A stretch of DNA of 64,000 bases from Stutzerimonas stutzeri (GTDB lineage: Bacteria > Pseudomonadota > Gammaproteobacteria > Pseudomonadales > Pseudomonadaceae), in contig DDKB01000013.1 in the NCBI GenBank assembly GCA_002339675.1, positions 308,051-372,050 on the forward strand, given 5' to 3'. Below the pieces are notes generated by a model. It did not search any database. It had not been told where the DNA came from and worked only from the letters and a program-made list of their open reading frames with translations. Positions 35,399 through 46,200 of the stretch are shown piece after piece (the stretch's first letter is position 1; every line of letters begins with the position of its first letter). The position numbers were made by a program, and so were the translations under genes.

Positions 35399-36292
35399 AT
35401 GAGCAAATCCGATGGCGATCGTTGCGGCTGCGATGCGACACCAGCCGCCGATGCCGGTGTGCAAAACCCTGCCGATACGACAGCACAATGGGTCAGTGTT
35501 TACGCCGTGCCAAAAATGGATTGTCCATCAGAAGAGCGAATGATCCGCTTGGCCCTGAGTGGTTTGGACGGAATTCGGAAGCTGACTTTTGATTTGTCGG
35601 ACCGTCGGTTAGATGTCATGCATTGCGGTGCCGTTGAGCCCATAACCACAAAGCTGGCGACGTTAGGGCTAGGCGCCACTCTTCAGAAAACCGTCGCTGC
35701 CGACCCAGAGATGATCAAAGCCGCCGAGAATTCGGCGGACTCTACACAGGAATCCCGCTCCCTGCGTTTACTGTTAGGCATCAACGCCTTCATGTTCGTG
35801 GTAGAGATGACCGCTGGCCTGATCGCCAGGTCCACGGGCCTGATTGCCGATTCGCTCGATATGTTCGCTGACGCGGCAGTGTACGGCCTAGCCCTTTATG
35901 CAGTTGGACGTAGCGTCAGTCTGCAGGTGCGTGCTGCACACCTTGCTGGTGTTCTCCAGCTAATTTTGGCACTCGGCGTGCTCGTAGAGGTGATTAGGCG
36001 CTTTGTATTCGGTAGTGAGCCCGAGTCGCTGATAATGATCGCCGTTGCGTTCCTGGCATTGCTCGCCAATACGGGCTGTCTGCTGCTTATTTCCAAACAC
36101 CGGGAAGGTGGTGCTCACATGAAAGCGAGCTGGATATTCTCCGCCAATGATGTGGTCATCAACATGGGGGTTATAGTCGCCGGAGCGCTCGTCGCTTGGA
36201 CTGGGTCAAACTACCCAGACCTGATTATCGGTACCGTTGTGGGATTCATCGTTCTAAACGGCGCTCGGCGTATTCTGGCGCTCAAGAGCTAA
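35399..36292 (+). CDS. HMA-CDF fusion: cation efflux transporter with N-terminal metal-binding domain
   Basis: 297 residues. Residues about 31-90 resemble an HMA ferredoxin-like domain (VYAVPKMDCPSEERMIRLALSGL) with a single Cys in MDCPSEE. From about 118 there are six helices of the CDF family (GLIADSLDMFADAAVYGLAL; later WIFSANDVVINMGVIVAGAL). The Asp pairs of the two metal-site helices are present, with Asn-Asp in the second. Under CadR control, so probably Cd/Zn/Pb export. Confidence 0.82.
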   Translation: MSKSDGDRCGCDATPAADAGVQNPADTTAQWVSVYAVPKMDCPSEERMIRLALSGLDGIRKLTFDLSDRRLDVMHCGAVEPITTKLATLGLGATLQKTVAADPEMIKAAENSADSTQESRSLRLLLGINAFMFVVEMTAGLIARSTGLIADSLDMFADAAVYGLALYAVGRSVSLQVRAAHLAGVLQLILALGVLVEVIRRFVFGSEPESLIMIAVAFLALLANTGCLLLISKHREGGAHMKASWIFSANDVVINMGVIVAGALVAWTGSNYPDLIIGTVVGFIVLNGARRILALKS

Positions 36293-36485
36293 AGAAGCTC
36301 CCGTTACAGAAAAAGGCGTCGTCATGCCTCTAAGCCATCCGGGTCTAGCGGCGTCAGCTAAAACTGGCGACGCAGCTTTAGCCGTTAGCGGATGGTGGGT
36401 ATTGTAGAACGTGGGCTGCAAAGTCCATCAGCGAGACGAAGCCGCACTGATCGGCTTTCCTTCACGCTGTTGGTGGTAGCCCCGC
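36293..36485. other. Intergenic, no gene seen
   Basis: Short stretch after the CDF transporter with no supported coding or structured element. Confidence 0.4.
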
Positions 36486-36620
36486 TTAACCAATCAGCTC
36501 TACGAATGCCTGAGTGATCACAACCGCTGCGGCCAATGCGCGAACGGACTTTGGGAGCGCCATCGTCAGGAAAAGCACTACAAGCGAGTTGTGAGTGCTT
36601 GAACTGAAGGCCGATAGCTG
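36486..36620 (-). pseudogene. C-terminal remnant of a BASS/ACR3-type transporter
   Basis: Minus strand reads AFSSSTHNSLVVLFLTMALP and then LAAAVVITQAFVELIG before a stop, matching the last helices of arsenic-resistance-type BASS carriers (TRNSLVVLPLALALP ... VVVTQTLVEL). Only about 45 residues remain. The N-terminal remnant of the same family is at 29465-29718 on the opposite strand. Confidence 0.55.
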
Positions 36621-36645
36621 GAGGCGACCTCGATGTGCGCTAGTG

Positions 36646-37278
36646 CTACGTTCTAGTGACAGTCCCCGTGCCCAAAATGTGGTCTGCAAATTCGATCAGG
36701 CTAGCTAATCGGTCAGGACCACGGATGGCATCGCGCTGGAGGTGGAAGCCATGCATTCCCAGCCTTTCGGGACCGAACACATCGGCCTCCAATGTATCGC
36801 CGATCATTGCAATGGAAGACGCTTTGCAACCCAACCGCTTTAGCAGATGTTCGTAGATCGCTGGCTCCGGTTTGATCGCGCCCACCTCGAAGCTCCAGGC
36901 ATAGGCGTCAAACTCAGGCAGTAGCAACTTGGCAGGTATGGCATAGGGGGTAGCCAAGTTGGAGCACAGCGCCACTTTCAGCCCCGCTCTCTTAAGGCTT
37001 TCCAGTGCCCGCAGGGCATCATCATAGGGACGCACGCTGGCCAGTTCCGCGTAGAGATCAAGCTCCAAAATAGCAAGCTCATCGTTACCTAGTTGTGTAC
37101 CAAACAGGTCGGCGGCGCCGGCCAGCCCCAAGTTTCGTGTCATCAATGTCCTGGCATCATCGGCCCTAGGTTGACGACCTTGGCTGCGTACCTGTTTTAA
37201 GAGCTTGCGAAATGGCCGCCGTCGTTCACTGATTTGCAGGAGTGTGCCATAGACATCAAAAATTACGGCTTCTATCAA
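36646..37278 (-). CDS. HAD-superfamily hydrolase
   Basis: 210-residue phosphatase/dehalogenase-type protein. Motif I FDVYGTL with nucleophile Asp8 (Tyr at +2 as in haloacid dehalogenases and related branches), motif II LCSNLA, motif III Lys in GAIKPEPAIY and motif IV IGDTLEADVFG. The start is TTG at 37278 with AGGTG 7 nt upstream. No neighbour suggests a substrate. It lies just upstream of, and divergent from, the copper ATPase. Confidence 0.82.
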   Translation of the reverse strand: MIEAVIFDVYGTLLQISERRRPFRKLLKQVRSQGRQPRADDARTLMTRNLGLAGAADLFGTQLGNDELAILELDLYAELASVRPYDDALRALESLKRAGLKVALCSNLATPYAIPAKLLLPEFDAYAWSFEVGAIKPEPAIYEHLLKRLGCKASSIAMIGDTLEADVFGPERLGMHGFHLQRDAIRGPDRLASLIEFADHILGTGTVTRT

Positions 37279-37585
37279 AACAGAGCACCTGCGCTTAGGC
37301 TTTGCACGGTTCGGTATTCATTAAAAGAAAGCGGCCGGGCTTCGGATAAGGGAGGCATAGGCTAGGCCAGCAAGCGGTATTCGCGCGAGCTACTTTTTTC
37401 AGCAGCTCGCTTCAGCATTCGTACGACCTGACATACCGGAGAACCTGACAGAAATGTAATGGTTACTTCAGCCTTTGGTCAGGACGCTTTGCATATATTG
37501 GTTGTCGGACGCTGTAAGCATCGGAAAAACCACAAACGTCCCCGCAGTAGGCTGTTCGTTGCTAACCAATCCATAAGGAGCCCGC
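37279..37585 (+). promoter_or_regulatory. Copper-ATPase promoter region with cop box
   Basis: TGACA-GAAA-TGTAAT (37446-37460) is a cop-box-type CopR site, 126 bp before the ATPase start. A -10-like CATATAT follows about 33 nt later near 37492. AAGGAG precedes ATG 37586. Confidence 0.6.
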
Positions 37586-39949
37586 ATGACCTCCTCGCAT
37601 TGCCACCATCAGCCTGACCAAACGAAAGGATCAGCACCGCTCACAGACCCGGTCTGCGGGATGAAGGTGAAAGAGAACAGCGAGCATGAGCAGGATTACC
37701 AAGGAACCACTTACCGCTTCTGCAGCCAGGGGTGCCGGACCAAGTTCCGTTCTGATCCTGCTAGATATCTTGCTGCACAGCAGGCTCATGGGTCATCGCC
37801 TCAGGCATCCACGCCGCCCGCACAGAAGGCGTCCGCCGGTGATGCAACGACCGAGTACACCTGCCCGATGCACCCTGAGATCCGCCAAATGGGTCCAGGT
37901 GATTGCCCTATCTGCGGGATGTCATTGGAACCTCTGATCCCTGAACTCGACGAGGAGGAGAATCCCGAACTCAAGGACTTCTCGAAGCGATTCTGGTGGT
38001 CTCTGCCCCTGACCGTAGCAGTAACCCTGTTGGCAATGGCGGGACATGCGATACCGCTGTTTCACGGCGCTAGCCAGAACTGGGTTGAACTAGCCCTTAC
38101 GACCCCGGTTGTCTTGTGGGCAGGTTGGCCATTTTTCGTGCGCGGTTTCGCATCAGTTAAGCATCGCAGCCCAAACATGTGGACGTTGATCGGGCTTGGC
38201 ACAGGGGCTGCGTATATTTACAGCATCGTAGCAACCGTCTTACCGAGCATATTTCCAGAGTCATTCACTGTGGGCGGCCGGATAGGCGTTTATTACGAAG
38301 CCGCCGCGGTCATCATTTCCCTGACGCTTTTAGGGCAGCTGCTCGAATTGAAGGCCCGCTCCCAGACGTCCTCGGCAATCAAGTCCTTGCTTGGCCTATC
38401 GCCCAAAACAGCTCGCCGTATCGCCAAGGATGGTTCCGAGGAGGACATTCCGCTTACACATGTTCACGAGGGTGACCATCTGCGCGTTCGTCCTGGTGAA
38501 AAGGTACCGGTGGATGGAGAAGTATTGGAGGGCGAGAGCGCCGTCGACGAATCCATGCTAACGGGCGAGCCCGTCCCGGTGACGAAGCGGACAGGCGATT
38601 CGCTTATCGGCGCGACGATGAACACGAGCGGCTCGCTTGTCATGCGAGCCACCAGGGTTGGCTCCGGGACTATGCTTTCACAAATCGTCCAGATGGTTGC
38701 GAATGCGCAACGCTCCAAAGCACCCATGCAGCGAATGGCGGACACGGTTGCGGGTTATTTCGTGCTGACGGTCATTGGTATCGCCTTGCTGACATTCTTT
38801 GCATGGGGCCTGTTTGGACCCGAGCAGGGCTGGGTATTCGGCCTGATCAATGCAGTTGCGGTTCTGATCATTGCTTGCCCTTGCGCACTTGGCCTTGCAA
38901 CGCCTATGTCGATCATGGTTGCCACAGGCAAAGCGGCTGGAAGCGGAGTGCTTTTCAGAGACGCAGGCGCCATCGAGAACGTCCGTAAGGTAGACACGCT
39001 GATTGTCGATAAAACAGGAACCTTGACCGAGGGCCGACCTGTCTTCGATCGGGCCATAGGCGTCACGCCGTTTGACTCGCAGGAAGTCATCCGTTTGTCT
39101 GCCAGCTTGGATCAAGGTAGTGAGCATCCCCTAGCCCACGCGATCGTAGACCATGCCAGAAGCGAAGGTATCCAGCTGGCGAAGCCAGAGACCTTCGAGT
39201 CAGGGTCAGGTATCGGAGTCCGTGGTCTGGTGGAAGGCAAGCAGCTACAACTAGGCAACACCGCGCTTATGGAAGATACGGGTGTGAGCGTCGAGCCGTT
39301 GAGAGATCAGGCAGAAAAAATGCGCGAGAGCGGTACCAGCATTGTGTACCTGGCTGTTGATGGGGCACTTGCCGGCTTGCTGGCCGTATCGGACCCAATC
39401 AAACCGACTTCCAAGGAAGCTGTAGCGCGGCTCCAAGCGGAGGGCGTGCAAGTCATCATGGCCACCGGCGACGGGCTTACCACTGCCCGCGCGGTGGCTC
39501 GTGAGCTATCGATCGATGAGGTGCATGGCGAAGTGAAGCCGCAGGACAAGGAGGCGCTGGTGGTTAAGCTACAAGCCCTAGGTAAAGTAGTCGCCATGGC
39601 AGGCGACGGAATAAATGATGCGCCGGCGCTCGCCAGGGCTGATGTCGGCATAGCGATGGGCACGGGCACTGACGTCGCCATGAACAGCGCCCAAGTTACG
39701 CTCGTTAAAGGTGACCTGATGGGGATACTGCGCGCGCGCACGCTTTCGGTGGCGACGGTTCGCAATATGCGTCAGAACCTTCTGTTTGCCTTTATGTACA
39801 ACGGGTTGAGCATCCCGATTGCCGCAGGTCTGCTCTATCCGTTCTTCGGACTGCTGCTGTCTCCGATGATTGCTGCCCTGGCCATGAGCCTCAGCTCAGC
39901 ATCGGTTGTGTTCAACGCACTCCGGCTCCGTCAAACGCGTGTAGTTTGA
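37586..39949 (+). CDS. Copper/silver-translocating P1B-type ATPase with YHS and heavy-metal-binding domains
   Basis: 787-residue inner-membrane pump exporting Cu(I)/Ag(I) from the cytosol. Order: Cys/His-rich start (SSHCHHQP), YHS domain (residues 20-62, TDPVCGMKV ... FCSQGCRTKF), YTCPMHPEIRQMGPGDCPICGM domain (91-112), then the P1B core with CPC in TM6 (Cys431-Pro-Cys433), DKTGTLTE with Asp475 and GDGINDAPAL. There is no HMA domain. This domain set is common in copper islands. It is preceded by a CopR-type box and followed by the cus operon. Confidence 0.93.
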   Translation: MTSSHCHHQPDQTKGSAPLTDPVCGMKVKENSEHEQDYQGTTYRFCSQGCRTKFRSDPARYLAAQQAHGSSPQASTPPAQKASAGDATTEYTCPMHPEIRQMGPGDCPICGMSLEPLIPELDEEENPELKDFSKRFWWSLPLTVAVTLLAMAGHAIPLFHGASQNWVELALTTPVVLWAGWPFFVRGFASVKHRSPNMWTLIGLGTGAAYIYSIVATVLPSIFPESFTVGGRIGVYYEAAAVIISLTLLGQLLELKARSQTSSAIKSLLGLSPKTARRIAKDGSEEDIPLTHVHEGDHLRVRPGEKVPVDGEVLEGESAVDESMLTGEPVPVTKRTGDSLIGATMNTSGSLVMRATRVGSGTMLSQIVQMVANAQRSKAPMQRMADTVAGYFVLTVIGIALLTFFAWGLFGPEQGWVFGLINAVAVLIIACPCALGLATPMSIMVATGKAAGSGVLFRDAGAIENVRKVDTLIVDKTGTLTEGRPVFDRAIGVTPFDSQEVIRLSASLDQGSEHPLAHAIVDHARSEGIQLAKPETFESGSGIGVRGLVEGKQLQLGNTALMEDTGVSVEPLRDQAEKMRESGTSIVYLAVDGALAGLLAVSDPIKPTSKEAVARLQAEGVQVIMATGDGLTTARAVARELSIDEVHGEVKPQDKEALVVKLQALGKVVAMAGDGINDAPALARADVGIAMGTGTDVAMNSAQVTLVKGDLMGILRARTLSVATVRNMRQNLLFAFMYNGLSIPIAAGLLYPFFGLLLSPMIAALAMSLSSASVVFNALRLRQTRVV

Positions 39950-39957
39950 AGCCTGTC

Positions 39958-40008
39958 GGCTTAGGCTTAGGCTTAGGCTTAGGCTTCGGTTGCGAAGCGA
40001 CCGAAGCC
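39958..40008 (+). terminator. GGCTTA tandem repeat leading into a terminator hairpin
   Basis: Four perfect GGCTTA units (39958-39981) run into GGCTTCGGT (39982-39990), which pairs with ACCGAAGCC (40000-40008). The hairpin lies just after the ATPase stop and probably ends its transcript, though it lacks a long T run. Confidence 0.6.
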
Positions 40009-40046
40009 TCATTGATTGCTCATGAATTGCCCCGTAAGCTGGAAAT

Positions 40047-40427
40047 ATGAAGTCCTACATGCGCTCCTTCCTTATCCTGCTGCTAGTGCTTGCGCTTCCG
40101 ATCAATGGGATAGCGGAAATGCTCATGCCGGTTGGATCGTCCGGGCATCACGTGATGTCCGATATGGAAGGTGTGGGCGCCATGACGACCGACCACGCTT
40201 CGATGGTTGGCGCCGATGACGGTGCTGAACACGAGTGCTGTGAAGCGAATGAGCATGGAACGGCGACCGTCTGCAAGACGGGCCAAGAATGCAAAACTGC
40301 AAGTATCCTTCAGCTTGTCTCAATAAAAGCCCAGCTGATGCCTGCTGCTAAACCCGTGACCACTCCCTATAACGGCCTGATCCCCTCTAGCCTTTTAGAC
40401 GCCGTCTGGCATCCACCCCGCGTCTAA
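40047..40427 (+). CDS. Small exported Cys/His/Met-rich protein before the cus operon
   Basis: 126 residues with signal peptide (SFLILLLVLALPINGIAE) followed by His/Met/Asp segments (SSGHHVMSDMEG, TTDHASM) and a Cys cluster (HECCEANEHGTATVCKTGQEC). It resembles the DUF2946/CzcI-like small periplasmic proteins placed ahead of heavy-metal RND operons. Probably binds Cu/Ag or modulates the efflux system; no direct evidence. About 90 bp upstream of cusC. Confidence 0.6.
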   Translation: MKSYMRSFLILLLVLALPINGIAEMLMPVGSSGHHVMSDMEGVGAMTTDHASMVGADDGAEHECCEANEHGTATVCKTGQECKTASILQLVSIKAQLMPAAKPVTTPYNGLIPSSLLDAVWHPPRV

Positions 40428-40519
40428 TTCCGATCAAATTATAGGAACCGCCCGAGTGAGCATTCGGGCCGGCTACCGCGCGCCTTTGGCTCGCATGAAA
40501 GATCAGGAATCCTTCGCAA

Positions 40520-41773
40520 ATGAAACCCCGTATTTATTGGGCGCCGCCGTACGTGGCCGCCTTGATCATGGGCGCGCTCTCGTTTCCAGGGTTAGCGTCC
40601 GCTTTGACCTTAGAACAAGCTCTGAGCGTGGCCGAGCAAGACGCGCCTTCGCTGCATGCGCAAGCCGCCAACCTGGTGGCCGCACGCAGCGCTGCAATCC
40701 CTGCCGGCGAGCTTCCTGACCCTAAACTTAAGCTTGGACTGCAAAGCGTGCCCATCGAAGGTGACGCTCGCTGGCAGTTGGAGCAAGAGGCCATGACCAT
40801 GCAAATGGTTGGGGTCATGCAAGATGTGCCAAACCGAGCGAAAAGGCGCGCTCGTGTCGAGGCCGCGCAGGCTAGTGTTGCGCTCGCAAACGCCCAGCAA
40901 ACGGTTGAACGTCTCGGTGTGCGCCAAGCAACCGCCGAGGCATGGATCGCTAGCTTCGCGGTCGAGCAGAAGCTAAGCCTTTTCAAGCAGCTTTACAGCG
41001 AGAATCAGCTCCTTTCGCGGGCTGTTCAGGCCCGCATTGCTGGCGGCAGCGGACAAACCGCAGACAGCGTACTTCCGAGGCAAGAGGCAGCATTGCTGGC
41101 TGAACAAGAGGATGAGCTGCTGCGTAACCAGGCTGTTGCGCGGGCCGGCCTCCGGCGCTGGATAGGCGAGCTAGCAGGCCAGCCGCTTACAGGTGACTGG
41201 CCGCAATGGCTTGCCGCCGTTGATAACTATCAGCACAACCTGAACCGGCACCCGGCGTTACTCGCCTTCGACCCGATGACTCGTGAAGCGGAGGCAAAGG
41301 TTCACCAGGCCATCGCAGAGAAAACACCGGATTGGAGTTGGGGGGTCGACTACCTGCGACGTGGCCGTGAGTACGGCGACATGGTGAACCTCAGCGTCAG
41401 CTTCGACCTGCCGCTGTTTACCAGCTCTCGGCAGGATCCGAAGATCGCGGCCGAACGAGCTCGCCTTGCCCAGATCGAGGCTCAGCGCCAAGCGACCTTG
41501 CGCCTGTACAACCAAGAGCTGAGTACTGACCTCGCTGAGTATCAGCGTCTGGACCGCGCACTCATCCGCCTCGACAAAACCTTACTACCCCTCGCTGAAG
41601 AGAAGGTCCGCCTTGCCATGGCCGATTACCGCTCCGGAAGCGGTGAGCTGACCGCTGTGATCGAAGCGCGACGACAGCTTGTGGAGACCCGGCTACGGCG
41701 TATTGACGTCGCCCGCGATCGATCGTTGAGCAATGCCCGCCTGCATTTCGCCTTTGGAGATACCCGACCATGA
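40520..41773 (+). CDS. cusC: CusC-like outer-membrane efflux channel (TolC family)
   Basis: 417-residue outer-membrane factor with signal peptide and the TolC hairpin repeats (LTLEQALSVAEQDAPSL ... EKVRLAMADYRSGSGELTAVIEARRQLVETRL). It is part of a Cu/Ag RND pump. The C-terminus overlaps cusB by 4 nt. Unlike E. coli CusC there is no obvious lipoprotein Cys. Confidence 0.88.
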   Translation: MKPRIYWAPPYVAALIMGALSFPGLASALTLEQALSVAEQDAPSLHAQAANLVAARSAAIPAGELPDPKLKLGLQSVPIEGDARWQLEQEAMTMQMVGVMQDVPNRAKRRARVEAAQASVALANAQQTVERLGVRQATAEAWIASFAVEQKLSLFKQLYSENQLLSRAVQARIAGGSGQTADSVLPRQEAALLAEQEDELLRNQAVARAGLRRWIGELAGQPLTGDWPQWLAAVDNYQHNLNRHPALLAFDPMTREAEAKVHQAIAEKTPDWSWGVDYLRRGREYGDMVNLSVSFDLPLFTSSRQDPKIAAERARLAQIEAQRQATLRLYNQELSTDLAEYQRLDRALIRLDKTLLPLAEEKVRLAMADYRSGSGELTAVIEARRQLVETRLRRIDVARDRSLSNARLHFAFGDTRP

Positions 41774-43221
41774 CATTCCAACACAAGCGGCTGGTACTCG
41801 CCTTCAGTCTGCCTCTGATGATTAGCGCTGCAGCGCTAATCGGTCTGCCTACCGCAGCCTTCGGACAATCGCCTGCAGAAGAAGACAAGGAAGTGCTCTA
41901 TTGGTATGACCCTATGGTACCCCAGCAAAAGTTCGATAAGCCGGGCAAGTCGCCATTCATGGATATGGAATTGATTCCACGCTATGCAGATGAGGGAAGC
42001 GACGGGGCATCGATCAGTATCGACCCGAGCGTGACGCAGAATCTCGGCGTGCGCTTGGCAACCGTAACGCGTGAATCGATCAGCCAGTCGCTCGAAGCGA
42101 CAGGCGCGTTGATGTTTGACGAGCGAGACGTGGCGGTTGTGCAGGCGCGTGCCGGTGGCTTTGTCGAGCGCGTTTACGACCGAGCACCGGAGGATGTCAT
42201 CGAAAAAGGCGCGCCGTTAGCCGATCTTTTGGTTCCCGAATGGGCTGCCGCACAGGAAGAGTACCTGGCGCTCAAAGGGGTCGGCCAACCCCAACTGCTC
42301 GCAGCGGCCCGACAGCGGTTACGCCTCGCCGGCATGCCGTCGGATGTCATTGCCCAACTGGAACGAACCGGTAAAGCGCGCCCCGTTTGGACCGTAACGA
42401 GCCCAATCGGCGGCGTGCTGAACAGCCTCGACGTTCGCGAGGGCATGACCGTACCCGCCGGCGCATCTCTCGCACGCGTCAATGGACTGGAGACGGTATG
42501 GCTAGAGATAGCTGTGCCTGAGGCGCAGATCACCAATCTGGCGCCAGGGCACTCAGTCACCGCGCGCCTCCCCGCCTTTGCAGGTGAATCTCTGGAAGGC
42601 ACGATCCAGGCCGTACTATCGCAAGCCAACCTGAATAGCCGCACTGTGCGTGTCCGGGTCGAACTACCTAACCCGCAGCAGCGGCTTCGCCCCGGCATGA
42701 CGGCCGAGGTGACGTTGAGTCGCAACGTTGAAGATGTCTTGGTCATCCCATCCGAGGCGGTCATTCGCACCGGCCGGCGAGCATTGGTGATGTTGGCTGA
42801 GAATGAAGGCCGTTACCGCCCCGTTGAGGTCCGCATCGGCCGAGAGTTCAATGACCAGACAGAGGTGCTTGAAGGGCTGGAAGCCGGTCAGAAGGTCGTG
42901 GCGTCCGGTCAGTTTCTCCTCGATTCAGAGGCGAGCCTACGCGGGCTGACCGCTCAGGGCTTGGAGAAGCCTGCAACTTCTACAGAACCTGCGCTGCACG
43001 AGGCTGAAGGTACGATCGTCAGCCTGGAAGATGGCATGGTTGGCCTCTCGCATGGGCCGTTCAAGACGCTGAACATGCCCGGCATGACCATGTCCTTTCC
43101 GGTTGCCGATCAATCGCTCCTAACAAGTTTGCAGACCGGCGATCGCGTTCGTGTCGGCGCGCGTGAAAGCGAAGAGGGCCTGGTCATTGAGCACATCGAG
43201 AAGCTGGGGGGCCAGCCATGA
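41770..43221 (+). CDS. cusB: CusB-like adaptor carrying an N-terminal metal motif and a C-terminal CusF-like domain
   Basis: 483 residues. Signal peptide (to about 31), heavy-metal-binding element LYWYDPMVPQQKFDKPGKSP (43-62) ending SPFMDMELIPRY, membrane-fusion core with barrel-sandwich and hairpin, then from about 410 a CusF-like domain (GTIVSLEDGMVGLSHGPFKT; NMPGMTMSFPV) with the Met/Trp-type copper-site pattern. So the adaptor carries its own copper chaperone domain, while a separate cusF follows cusA. Couples CusA to CusC. Confidence 0.9.
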   Translation: MTFQHKRLVLAFSLPLMISAAALIGLPTAAFGQSPAEEDKEVLYWYDPMVPQQKFDKPGKSPFMDMELIPRYADEGSDGASISIDPSVTQNLGVRLATVTRESISQSLEATGALMFDERDVAVVQARAGGFVERVYDRAPEDVIEKGAPLADLLVPEWAAAQEEYLALKGVGQPQLLAAARQRLRLAGMPSDVIAQLERTGKARPVWTVTSPIGGVLNSLDVREGMTVPAGASLARVNGLETVWLEIAVPEAQITNLAPGHSVTARLPAFAGESLEGTIQAVLSQANLNSRTVRVRVELPNPQQRLRPGMTAEVTLSRNVEDVLVIPSEAVIRTGRRALVMLAENEGRYRPVEVRIGREFNDQTEVLEGLEAGQKVVASGQFLLDSEASLRGLTAQGLEKPATSTEPALHEAEGTIVSLEDGMVGLSHGPFKTLNMPGMTMSFPVADQSLLTSLQTGDRVRVGARESEEGLVIEHIEKLGGQP

Positions 43222-46200
43222 TCGCAGCCATAATTCGGTGGTCAGTGGCCAACCGCTTTCTGATCCTGCTGGCTACTGTGTTCGCGGTGGCTTGGGGTGT
43301 CTGGTCGGTCAAAAACACCGCTGTTGATGCATTGCCAGACCTTTCCGACGTTCAGGTCATCATCCGCACGCCATACCCCGGGCAGGCGCCCCAGATCGTT
43401 GAGAATCAGGTCACCTACCCACTGACGACGACCATGCTGTCTGTCCCCGGCGCAAAGACGGTCCGCGGCTACTCCTTCTTCGGGGATAGCTACGTGTACG
43501 TCCTGTTTGAGGACGGCACCGACCTCTATTGGGCCCGTTCTCGGGTGCTGGAGTACCTGAGTCAGGTGCAGAGTCGGCTTCCCGCCGCCGCCAAACCCGC
43601 TTTGGGCCCTGACGCCACAGGTGTCGGCTGGATCTACCAATATGCTTTGGTAGACCGAACGGGCAAACATGACCTCTCGCAGCTGCGCTCTTTGCAAGAT
43701 TGGTTCCTGCGCTATGAGCTCAAGACACTGCCCAACGTGGCGGAAGTCGCGCCCATAGGCGGGATGGTCAAGCAGTATCAGGTCGTACTGGATCCCGTGC
43801 GCATGGCAAGCAGGGGCGTGACGCAGCAGCAGATTGCAAAGGCGATCGATGAAGCCAACCGTGAAACCGGCGGGAGTGTTCTGGAACTCGCAGAAACCGA
43901 GTTCATGGTCCGTGCGACCGGGTATCTCAAGACACTCAAGGACTTTCGAGCCATTCCTTTGCGTCTCGACGGCGGCGTGCCAGTGACGCTAGGGGACGTT
44001 GCGCATATCCAGCTCGGCCCGGAAATGCGCCGGGGCATCAGCGAGCTTGACGGTGAAGGTGAGGTAGTCGGCGGCGTGGTGATCCTGCGGAGCGGCAAGA
44101 ACGCTCGGGAAACCATCGCTGCCGTTCAGACCAAACTGGATGAGCTGAAAGCGAGCCTGCCCCAAGGCGTCGAAATCGTCACGACGTACGACCGTAGCAA
44201 GCTGATCGACAGTGCCGTTGAAAACCTCACGCACAAGCTCATCGAGGAGTTCATTGTCGTTGCGTTGGTTTGCGCGATTTTTCTGTGGCATCTGCGCTCG
44301 TCGTTGGTCGCCATCGTGTCGTTGCCGATCGGCATCCTGATTGCTTTTGTGATCATGCAGCGGCAAGGCATCAACGCCAACATCATGTCGTTGGGTGGCA
44401 TCGCGATCGCCATCGGAGCGATGGTCGATGCAGCAATCGTCATGATCGAAAACGCCCACAAGCACATTGAGGCCTGGCACAAGCGGCATCCTGACTCCAC
44501 CTTGAAGGGCCAGGAGCACTGGAAGGTCATTACTGACGCGGCTGTTGAAGTGGGGCCGGCATTGTTCTTCAGCCTGCTGATCATCACGCTGTCGTTCATT
44601 CCAGTGTTCACCCTGGAGGCGCAGGAAGGCCGGCTGTTCGGTCCACTGGCGTTCACCAAAACCTATGCAATGGCAGCCGCCGCGGGCCTGTCTGTCACGC
44701 TGGTTCCGGTGCTCATGGGGTATTGGATCAGGGGCAAAATCCCTGACGAACACCGTAATCCACTCAACCGTGGCCTCATCTGGATCTACAAGCCGGCCCT
44801 GGACGCGGTACTGCGCTGGCCCAAGATGACTCTGCTGGTGGCTGTTCTGGTCTTCCTGACAGGCTTGTGGCCGGCCTCTCGCCTTGGTGGGGAGTTCTTG
44901 CCCCCGCTGGATGAAGGTGACCTCCTTTATATGCCCACTGCGCTTCCAGGCCTCTCCGCTCAGAAGGCTTCTGAGCTACTGCAGCAGACGGACCGGCTCA
45001 TAAAAACGGTTCCAGAAGTTGCACACGTGTTCGGTAAGGCTGGTCGAGCCGACACCGCTACAGATCCCGCCCCGCTGGAAATGTTCGAGACGACCATTCA
45101 GTTCAAGCCGAAGGATCAATGGCGCCCTGGGATGACGCCTGACAAGCTGGTTGAGGAGTTGGATCGCACCGTACAGGTACCTGGATTAGCCAATCTGTGG
45201 ATCCCGCCGATTCGAAACCGTATCGATATGCTGGCGACGGGTATCAAGAGCCCGATCGGGGTGAAAGTGTATGGCACTGACTTGGCACAGATCGACAAAG
45301 CCACCCAGGCAGTGGAAAAAATCGCCAAAACGGTGCCTGGGGTCAGTTCGGCGCTTGCTGAGAGACTGACCGGCGGCAGGTATATCGATGTGGATATCGA
45401 TCGTGTCGCCGCCGCACGCTACGGCCTGAATATCGCGGACGTGCAATCGATCGTGGCCGGTGCCATCGGTGGTCAAACCATTGGTGAAACCGTGGAAGGG
45501 CTCGCCAGGTATCCGATCAACCTCCGCTATGGCCGCGAGTGGCGCGACTCGATATCCGATCTGCGCAACCTACCGATCTACACGCCGCAAGGCAGCCAGA
45601 TCACGTTGGGGACCGTGGCCAAAGTACAGGTGACAGACGGACCGCCCATGCTTAAAAGCGAAAACGCAAGGCTGTCGGGCTGGGTTTACGTCGATGTTCG
45701 TGGCCGCGACATGGCGGCTGTGGTGGGCGATCTGAGGGAAAAGATCAGCAAAGGGGTCCAGCTCGAATCCGGCATGAGCATCAGCTATTCCGGCCAATTC
45801 GAATTCATGGAGCGCGCTAACGCGAAGCTGAAGCTCGTCGTTCCGGCTACCTTGCTGATCATTTTTGTATTGCTCTACCTAACGTTTGCCCGCTTTGGCG
45901 AGGCGCTGCTCATCATGGCTACGCTGCCATTCGCTCTGACCGGGGGCGTCTGGTTCCTATATCTGCTCGGGTACAACCTATCCGTAGCGACAGGAATCGG
46001 ATTCATCGCACTGGCAGGCGTTTCTGCTGAGTTCGGCGTCATTATGCTGCTGTATTTGAAGAACGCCTGGACGGATCGGGTTAACGCTGGAGCCCATGGC
46101 GAAGGCGTCCTGCTCGACGCCATTCGTGAAGGTGCTGTCCAGCGAGTGCGCCCCAAGGCCATGACCGTAGCAGTGATTATCGCCGGTCTGCTGCCCATCC

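Noticed and set aside
39958..39981. GGCTTA tandem repeat as a possible CRISPR-like or functional array
   Set aside because: Only four 6-bp units without spacers, adjoining a hairpin; best seen as simple-sequence expansion.
40019..40034. CATGAATTGCCCCG also found at the IS3 end (33313)
   Set aside because: Only 14 bases, with no further IS3 similarity on either side; could be chance.
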